Below, piece after piece: positions 17,167 to 23,845 of a stretch of DNA of 23,845 nucleotides. Below the pieces are notes generated by a model. It was not told the DNA's origin and searched no databases. It worked only from the letters and a program-made list of their open reading frames with translations. Origin of the DNA: an uncultured Variovorax sp. Lineage in GTDB: Bacteria > Pseudomonadota > Gammaproteobacteria > Burkholderiales > Burkholderiaceae. A program made the translations under genes and the position numbers. Positions within the stretch are counted from its first letter, which is position 1; the number at the start of each line of letters is the position of its first letter. Where the stretch lies: NCBI GenBank assembly GCA_946478645.1, contig CAMLCW010000030.1:1-23845 (forward strand), written 5' to 3'.

Positions 17167-17183
17167 GGTGGTTCCTTGCGGCA

Positions 17184-17199
17184 CTGGCTAGATATCCAG
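17184..17199. promoter_or_regulatory. LexA (SOS) box, lexA-proximal
   Basis: CTG at 17184-17186, ten bases, then CAG at 17197-17199 match the proteobacterial CTG-N10-CAG LexA box. The outer bases extend the symmetry to ACTGG...CCAGT. It lies 18 bases upstream of the lexA start. Confidence 0.75.
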
Positions 17200-17202
17200 T
17201 AC

Positions 17203-17218
17203 CTGTATTTTTAACCAG
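17203..17218. promoter_or_regulatory. LexA (SOS) box, distal, with consensus-like AT core
   Basis: CTG at 17203-17205, the AT-rich core TATTTTTAAC, and CAG at 17216-17218 form a second CTG-N10-CAG box, with the CTGT half typical of the consensus. Its start is 19 bases from the start of the first box. It overlaps a candidate lexA -10 (minus strand TAAAAA, 17213-17208) that is 16 bases from TTGCCA (17235-17230). It is also 20 bases upstream of the divergent asparaginase start. Confidence 0.85.
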
Positions 17219-17237
17219 TTTTCAAGAGTTGGCAAGC

Positions 17238-18245
17238 ATGGTGAATTCATCGGCGTCGGATCGGCGCATCGTGGTCCTGGGCACGGGTGGCACCATCGCG
17301 GGCCGTGCCGCCAGCGGTGGCGACAACATCGGCTACACCGCGGGGGAGGTCGGGGTGGCCGATCTGCTCGGCGGCATCGACGCCCCGGCGGGCTTTGCGC
17401 TTGCGGCGGAGCAGGTGGCGCAGCTCGACAGCAAGGACATGGACTTCGACGTCTGGCTGCGGCTGGCTGAACGCTGCGCCGCGTGGCTTGCCGAGCCCGA
17501 TGTGGCGGGCATCGTGGTCACCCATGGCACCGACACCATCGAGGAAACGGCCTTCTTCCTTCAATCGGTGCTCGCGCCGGCCAAGCCGATCGTGCTGACC
17601 TGCGCCATGCGCCCGGCCAGTTCACTCTCGCCCGACGGGCCGCAGAACCTGCGCGATGCCATGGCGGTCGCGGTCACGCCGGGCGCGAGTGGAACGACGG
17701 TGGTCTGCGCCGGCACGGTGCACGGCGCGCTCGACGTCCAGAAGGTGCATACCTACCGTCTCGACGCGTTCTCGTCGGGCGATGCGGGCGCCGTGGGGTA
17801 CGTGGAAGAGGGTCTGGTCCGGCGCGTCCGCGACTGGCCGGGGGCCCTGCACGGCGTTGATTGCGGAGGGCTCCAAGCGGTGGCCAAGGCGGTGGCCGCC
17901 GCGGGTTGGCCGCGGGTCGAGCTCGTGGTGAGCCATGCCGGCGCCAGCGGCGCGCTGATCGATCTCATGTGCCGGGAGCGTGCCGGCGGCGCCACCGATC
18001 CGGTCCGTGGGCTCGTGGTGGCGGCCACGGGCAACGGCACGCTGCACCATGCCCTCGAGGCGGCGGCCCGGCGCGCCCAGCAGGCGGGCATGGCGGTGCT
18101 GCGCGCCACGCGCTGCGCGAGCGGGCGCATTCTGCCGCGGCCGGACGACCGGCTGCGCGATGCCGGCGCGCTGACGCCGGTCAAGGCGCGCGTGGCGTTG
18201 ATGCTCGAACTGTTGTTGGCGGGAGAGAAGGAAGGCGCCGCCTGA
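17238..18245 (+). CDS. Asparaginase (bacterial L-asparaginase I/II family)
   Basis: The 335-residue enzyme should hydrolyse L-asparagine to aspartate and ammonia. Both catalytic triads are visible by comparison with E. coli AsnB-type asparaginase: Thr19 (TGGTIAG) with Tyr33 in the flexible lid, and Thr98-Asp99 (THGTDT) with Lys169 (DVQKVHTY). Ser65 (LDSKDMD) is at the substrate-binding serine. There is no signal peptide, so it is probably cytosolic. ATG at 17238 is preferred over the upstream in-frame TTG at 17229, though the ribosome binding site is weak. It is divergent from lexA across 71 bases holding two LexA boxes, so its promoter must overlap or abut SOS operators. Confidence 0.92.
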   Translation: MVNSSASDRRIVVLGTGGTIAGRAASGGDNIGYTAGEVGVADLLGGIDAPAGFALAAEQVAQLDSKDMDFDVWLRLAERCAAWLAEPDVAGIVVTHGTDTIEETAFFLQSVLAPAKPIVLTCAMRPASSLSPDGPQNLRDAMAVAVTPGASGTTVVCAGTVHGALDVQKVHTYRLDAFSSGDAGAVGYVEEGLVRRVRDWPGALHGVDCGGLQAVAKAVAAAGWPRVELVVSHAGASGALIDLMCRERAGGATDPVRGLVVAATGNGTLHHALEAAARRAQQAGMAVLRATRCASGRILPRPDDRLRDAGALTPVKARVALMLELLLAGEKEGAA

Positions 18246-18266
18246 ACGGCGGGGCCGGCGCGGCGA

Positions 18267-19981
<1,715 letters not shown>

Positions 19982-20001
<20 letters not shown>

Positions 20002-20995
20002 CGAGCGATGATAGCTTTGCGTCGAGCGCGGCGAAGAAGGCGGCCGACGGCGCGAAGTCGAGCGGCACCGCGAGCGCACGCGGGTCGTGGTGCCACAGCT
20101 TGACGGCGTCCTTTTCGGTGCAGAGCAAGGGCTGCCCGGCAAGCGCGGGCGGTTCCCAATCGGCGAAATCGTGGTGGTCGGGCAGCGCGATGGTTCGCGA
20201 CAGCACGAGTCCGCGCGCGCGCAGCATCTCGAAGAAAGCCTCGGGCCGCGCGATGGCCGCAAGCGCGACTGCGGGATGGCCGGCGAGCGCATCGAGCGGA
20301 ATGCGCGCGCCGTCGTGCGCCACCGCTTCGGCCGCCAGTGCGCGGGTCGCGGTGTAGCCGCCCGCGAAGGCAGGCCGGGTGCCGCTGTGGAGTACGAAAT
20401 CGCAGGCGCGCGGCCAGTGCTCGCGCAGCGGTCCGGCAGGAAGGCGCCAGCCGTTCCCGACGCCACGGTCGTCGAACACGCAGATCTCGATGTCGCGCGC
20501 CAGCGCCAGGTGCTGCAGCCCGTCGTCGCTCACGATGACCTGGGTCGCCGGGTGGCGCGCCAGCAGCGCCCGCGCAGCCTCGATGCGGCGCCGTGCCACG
20601 AAGACCGGCGCGCCGGTGGCGTGATGGATCAATGCCGGCTCGTCCCCCACCGCCTCGGGCGCGCTGTCGCCGAGCACCTCGCGGCAGTCGGCGGTGCTGC
20701 GGCCATGGCCGCGGGACACCACGCCCACGCGCAGGCCACGCTGCTGCAGATGCCGCACCACCGCCATCACCACTGGGGTCTTGCCGGCACCGCCCGCGAT
20801 CACGTTGCCGACCACGATGACCGGCACGCCGGCGCGTTCGGTGCGAAGCCAGCCGAGCCGGTAGAGCGAACCGCGCAGCGCGAAGAGCGCCGCATAGAGC
20901 AGCGACAGTGGCCACAGCAGCCAGGCCAGCGGGCCGCGCCGCAGCCAGGCGCGTTGCAGCCGGGAGGCCGATGCGTTGCGCTCCTCGGCCTTCAC
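19982..20995 (-). CDS. lpxK: Tetraacyldisaccharide 4'-kinase
   Basis: LpxK phosphorylates the 4' position of the lipid A disaccharide to give lipid IVA. The 337-residue product has an N-terminal hydrophobic stretch (about 20-50) for membrane association, the P-loop [12 protein letters not shown] (63-74), [22 protein letters not shown] and a late [12 protein letters not shown], all characteristic. The GTG at 20995 is chosen: it lies ten bases after the exbD stop, with a GAGG eight to nine bases ahead. An upstream TTG at 21031 would overlap exbD. The gene overlaps the trm112-like gene by 20 bases. Confidence 0.94.
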
Positions 20996-21005
20996 TCGGC
21001 GGCCC

Positions 21006-21440
21006 TCAGTGCGACGTCGACTGGGCGGCAAAGGTGATCTGCGCCAGGCCGGCGCGGCGCGCGGCCTCCATCACCGTGATCACCGACTGATGCGGACTGC
21101 TCGCGTCGGCGCTGATGATGACGACGCTGTCCTTGCCGCCGGTCGCCGCCGCAGCGAGGGCCGCCGCCACGGCGTCGACGCCACGCTCCGTCATCGGGGT
21201 CTTGTTGATCGAATACCGGCCGTCGGCCGACACCGCGACGATCACTTCCTTCGGATAGTCGCGCTGGGCGTCGACGTCGGCCGTCGGCAGCCGCAGCTGC
21301 ATTTCGGTGAACTTGCTGTAGGTGGTCGACAGCATCAGGAAGATCAGGATCACCAGCAGCACGTCGATGAACGGGATCAGGTTGATCTCCGGCTCGTCGC
21401 GCGCGCCGTGGCGAAACTGCATGCGGCCCGGGCGGCTCAT
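21006..21440 (-). CDS. exbD: ExbD/TolR-family proton-channel protein
   Basis: The 144-residue protein has a short cytoplasmic start, one membrane helix (about 21-40) and a periplasmic domain. [19 protein letters not shown] holds the conserved proton-carrying Asp26. It works with ExbB to couple the proton gradient to TonB-type or related outer-membrane processes. Its ATG overlaps the exbB stop by four bases (ATGA). The location beside lpxK rather than tonB leaves its energised partner unknown. Confidence 0.92.
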   Translation of the reverse strand: MSRPGRMQFRHGARDEPEINLIPFIDVLLVILIFLMLSTTYSKFTEMQLRLPTADVDAQRDYPKEVIVAVSADGRYSINKTPMTERGVDAVAAALAAAATGGKDSVVIISADASSPHQSVITVMEAARRAGLAQITFAAQSTSH

Positions 21441-22069
21441 TTGCGCAGGGCGCTCAGGTGGCGCGCGAAGCGTTCGCCCGACAGTTCGAGGTGCAGCAGG
21501 TATTCGTCGACGCGGGTGCGGAAGTAGCGCCAGAAGATCAGCGTCGGAATCGCCACGATCAGGCCGAACGCGGTGTTGTAGAGGGCGATCGATATGCCGT
21601 GCGCGAGCTGCGCAGGATTGCCCGAACCCACCGCGCCGCTGCCGGGCGACTGCGAGCCGAAGATCTCGATCATGCCGATGACGGTGCCCAGCAGGCCGAG
21701 CAGCGGTGCCGCCGATGCGATGGTGGCGAGCGCCGGCAGGTAGCGTTCGAGCCGGTGCGCCACGGCGCGGCCCGACGCTTCCATCGCGGCGCGCAGGTCT
21801 TCCTCGGAGCACAGCGGGTTGGCGTTGAGCGCCCGAAGGCCCGCAGCCAGCACCTGGCCGAGCATCGAGTTCTGTTCGAGCCGGGTGACCACGTCGGGCC
21901 CCGGCACGGCGCCGTGCGAGACGGTGATGGCTTCGTCGAGCAGCTTCGGCGGCAGCACCTTCTCGGTCTTGAGGTTCAGGAAGCGTTCAATCACCAGCGC
22001 GAGCGCAATGACGGAGCATGCAAGCAATGGCCAGATCGGCCAGCCCGCGGCAACAATGATGGAAAACAA
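21437..22069 (-). CDS. exbB: ExbB/TolQ/MotA-family proton-channel protein
   Basis: The 210-residue inner-membrane protein has three membrane segments, one near residues 3-22 and two in the second half. The conserved segment SAAPLLGLLGTVIGMIEIF and the late ISIALYNTAFGLIVAIPTLIF are typical of ExbB/TolQ. The start is TTG at 22069: GGAGG lies six bases upstream and the product then begins FSIIVAAGWPIWPLL, normal for this group. An earlier frame start at 22141 has no such support. It heads the exbB-exbD-lpxK-trm112-kdsB run. Confidence 0.93.
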   Translation of the reverse strand: MFSIIVAAGWPIWPLLACSVIALALVIERFLNLKTEKVLPPKLLDEAITVSHGAVPGPDVVTRLEQNSMLGQVLAAGLRALNANPLCSEEDLRAAMEASGRAVAHRLERYLPALATIASAAPLLGLLGTVIGMIEIFGSQSPGSGAVGSGNPAQLAHGISIALYNTAFGLIVAIPTLIFWRYFRTRVDEYLLHLELSGERFARHLSALRK

Positions 22070-22382
22070 GAAAATCCTCCGGCCCGTAGACTGCAAATGC
22101 GCGGCGATTATCCCCCGAGCGAAGGCCGCGCCACACGGCACGCGTCCTGTAAGCGAAGACGCACAGATTCTGTGGATAACTTTGTGATTAACCCATTGCG
22201 CAACGCGTCCGAACCCGCATGGGACGGGCCTCTCGTTAGATCGACTGAATTTTGAGCACTTCTTTTTCCAATGAAATCAAGGGCTTGCACGACAAACCGT
22301 GCTTTTGTTCCATGCCCGGTGCCATCTGCTGCGGCGCAGCGGCCGACTGTGGAAGAGTGGCAGCCCGCCGCTCGCGCGCTTC
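22070..22382. other. exbB-xseA divergent intergenic region
   Basis: This 313-base gap holds the exbB ribosome binding site, a minus-strand GATAAT (22112-22107) that may be the exbB -10, and the DnaA-box-like pair at 22171-22191. It also holds a small CACAG/CTGTG inverted repeat (22162-22174), a TTGCGCAA palindrome (22196-22203), and a short GCACG/CGTGC hairpin (22287-22302) followed by TTTTGTT. The xseA promoter is not clear. The xseA frame is open from 22275, so some of this stretch could be coding. Confidence 0.5.
22171..22191 (-). promoter_or_regulatory. Perfect DnaA-box 9-mer plus a degenerate second copy
   Basis: TGTGGATAA (22171-22179) is the exact reverse complement of the DnaA box TTATCCACA. 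Twelve bases on, TGTGATTAA (22183-22191) is a degenerate copy in the same orientation. The spacing resembles the closely spaced DnaA boxes seen in origins. No other origin feature is visible here. Confidence 0.5.
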
Positions 22383-23693
22383 GTGAGCTGGCGTGAGCCG
22401 GGCGCGGCGCCGGGGCCGCGGATCTGGGCCGTCGGCGCGCTCTGCCGGGCGGCGGCCGACGCGCTCGATGCGCGCTTCAACCCGGTCGCGGTGCGCGGCG
22501 AGATCTCGGGCTTCTCGCGCGCATCGAGCGGCCACTGCTATTTCGCGCTCAAGGACGAAGCGGGCCAGCTGCGCTGCGCCATGTTCCGGCGCGCCGCAGG
22601 CCTGCTCGACTTCTCGCCGCGCGACGGCGACCAGGTCGAGGTGCGGGGCCGGCTGGCCGTCTACGAGCCGCGCGGCGACCTGCAACTCGTCGTCGAGAGC
22701 CTTCAACGGGCGGGGCAGGGCGCGCTGTTCGAGCAGTTCCTGCAGCGCAAGGCCCGGCTCGAAGCCGAAGGGCTCTTCGACACGGCCCGCAAGCGGGCGC
22801 TGCCGCTGATGCCGCGCTCGGTGGGCCTCGTGACCTCGCCCGGCGCCGCGGCGCTGCACGACGTGGTCACGGCACTGCGCCGCCGCGTGCCGCACATCCC
22901 GGTGGTCTTCGCCCCGGCGGCGGTGCAGGGCGCCGGCGCGCCGGCCGAGCTGGTGCGCGCACTGCAGTCGCTCTACGCCTTTGCGCCCGCCGTCGACGTG
23001 ATCCTGCTGGTGCGCGGGGGCGGCTCGATCGAGGACCTCTGGGCCTTCAACGACGAGGCGCTGGCGCGCACCATCGTCCAGAGCCCGGTGCCGGTGGTCT
23101 GCGGCGTGGGGCATGAAACCGACTTCACCATCGCCGACTTCTGCGCCGATCTGCGCGCGCCCACGCCCACCGCGGCCGCGGAGCTCGTGAGTGCGCCGCA
23201 GGCCGTATGGCTCGGCGCGCTCGATCTGCTCGGCGAGCGCCTGGGCGATGCGCTCGACACGCGGCTCGATGCGTTGGGGCAGCGGCTGGACCAGGCCGCG
23301 GCACGCCTGGGACGGCCCTCGGGCATGGTCGCGCGCCACCAGCTGCGGCTCGCGCACCATTCACAGCGGCTGCGCTATGCGGCCATGTCCCGTATCGAGC
23401 GCCTCGGCCATGCGCCCCGAGCGATCACGGCGGATTTTCCGCTCAAGCTCTCGCGCGCCATGGTGCAGCGACGGGAACGCCTCGAGCGCGTCGCGGCGCG
23501 CCTTCGGCTGCTCGATCCGGCGCTCGTGCTGCAGCGTGGCTATGCCCTGCTCAGCGACGCCGACGGCCGCACGGTCGTCAGCGCGAAGGATCTCCATCCC
23601 GGCGACGCGGTGTCGGCACGGCTCGCCGACGGCACGGTCGACCTGACCGTCGCGCCCGGCCAGACGGGAACGCGTCCGACGCAGGGCCGGTGA
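22383..23693 (+). CDS. xseA: Exodeoxyribonuclease VII large subunit
   Basis: XseA with XseB degrades single-stranded DNA to oligonucleotides. After the start come the OB-fold domain ([28 protein letters not shown]) and the catalytic domain with [32 protein letters not shown] (motif RGGGS at about 211-215) and [28 protein letters not shown] (GHETD at about 243-247). A coiled-coil C-terminus follows, ending in the conserved [14 protein letters not shown]. The start is uncertain. GTG at 22383 gives 436 residues, about the family length, but has no ribosome binding site. GTG at 22299 would add 28 residues that do not look like the family. No xseB is seen on this side; sodB follows after 49 bases. 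Confidence 0.93.
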   Translation: MSWREPGAAPGPRIWAVGALCRAAADALDARFNPVAVRGEISGFSRASSGHCYFALKDEAGQLRCAMFRRAAGLLDFSPRDGDQVEVRGRLAVYEPRGDLQLVVESLQRAGQGALFEQFLQRKARLEAEGLFDTARKRALPLMPRSVGLVTSPGAAALHDVVTALRRRVPHIPVVFAPAAVQGAGAPAELVRALQSLYAFAPAVDVILLVRGGGSIEDLWAFNDEALARTIVQSPVPVVCGVGHETDFTIADFCADLRAPTPTAAAELVSAPQAVWLGALDLLGERLGDALDTRLDALGQRLDQAAARLGRPSGMVARHQLRLAHHSQRLRYAAMSRIERLGHAPRAITADFPLKLSRAMVQRRERLERVAARLRLLDPALVLQRGYALLSDADGRTVVSAKDLHPGDAVSARLADGTVDLTVAPGQTGTRPTQGR

Positions 23694-23701
23694 TTACTTC
23701 C

Positions 23702-23716
23702 TAGAATCGTCGATTC
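23702..23716 (+). promoter_or_regulatory. Candidate sodB -10 with an overlapping inverted repeat
   Basis: TAGAAT at 23702-23707 is a good -10 match 36 bases before the sodB ATG. It overlaps a perfect inverted repeat GAATCG-T-CGATTC (23704-23716), which could be an operator. No convincing -35 is seen at the right distance. Confidence 0.4.
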
Positions 23717-23742
23717 CCACAACCAACCACGAGAAAAAGACC

Positions 23743-23845
23743 ATGGAACATGTGCTCCCACCCCTGCCTTACGCCCTCGACGCGCTGGCACCCGAATACT
23801 CGAAGGAAACCCTCGAGTACCACTACGGCAAGCACCACAACGCCT
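23743..23845 (+). CDS. sodB: Superoxide dismutase (Fe type), 5' part only
   Basis: The frame from ATG at 23743 runs off the window after 34 codons. The start ([19 protein letters not shown], then [15 protein letters not shown]) is the diagnostic N-terminus of Fe/Mn superoxide dismutase; His27 in EYHYGKHH is the first metal ligand. The sequence is closer to iron-type SodB, but the metal cannot be settled from this part. No signal peptide is seen, so it is cytosolic. It lies 49 bases after xseA and has its own candidate promoter. Confidence 0.93.
   Translation, partial: MEHVLPPLPYALDALAPEYSKETLEYHYGKHHNA

Noticed and set aside
22070..22382. Chromosomal replication origin.
   Set aside because: Only one perfect DnaA box and one degenerate copy; no AT-rich unwinding region, no cluster of boxes, and no dnaA, rpmH or gidA nearby.

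Overview
The window is a GC-rich, densely coded piece of a beta-proteobacterial chromosome. Gene content and order point to the Burkholderiales, most likely a Comamonadaceae member close to Variovorax. The evidence is the kdoO-greA, yhbY/rlmE-ftsH-folP-glmM and exbB-exbD-lpxK-trm112-kdsB-adk blocks, together with protein sequences of that type. The genus is inference. I see no tRNA, rRNA, CRISPR array, insertion sequence or prophage; nearly everything is core chromosome or ordinary metabolic gene clusters.

Layout. (1) 1-5636: the 3' end of a Kdo-hydroxylase gene, greA, a small membrane protein (DUF4149 type), a convergent glycosyltransferase-like gene coupled to yhbY, then divergent rlmE and ftsH. 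(2) 5706-7954: folP and glmM, closed by a 14-bp hairpin and a REP-like palindrome. (3) 8035-15876, all on the minus strand: a catabolic run, in transcription order D-2-hydroxyacid dehydrogenase, MFS transporter, 3-hydroxyacyl-CoA dehydrogenase, enoyl-CoA hydratase-like protein, Crp/Fnr regulator, APH-like kinase, ACAD10/11-like acyl-CoA dehydrogenase. (4) 15968-18245: a small hypothetical gene and lexA (minus), with asparaginase divergent (plus) across two tandem LexA boxes. (5) 18267-22069, minus: adk, kdsB, trm112-like, lpxK, exbD, exbB, mostly with overlapping or nearly abutting ends. (6) 22383-23845, plus: xseA and the start of sodB, preceded by a 313-bp gap holding a perfect DnaA-box 9-mer.

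How the genes work together. Block 5 and the partial kdoO converge on Kdo-lipid A: KdsB activates Kdo, LpxK makes lipid IVA, and KdoO hydroxylates the outer Kdo. ExbB/ExbD occupy the place next to lpxK where gamma-proteobacteria carry msbA. Block 3 reads as a route for odd acyl-CoA substrates. Its kinase and dehydrogenase are the two halves that are fused in animal ACAD10/ACAD11, and they resemble the LvaA/LvaC pair of Pseudomonas levulinate catabolism. I therefore predict 4-hydroxyacyl-CoA phosphorylation followed by conversion to a beta-oxidation intermediate, with the adjacent hydratase-like and dehydrogenase genes downstream and a co-transcribed Crp/Fnr-type regulator. This is the most interesting part of the window. 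The functional assignment is inference from family and context.
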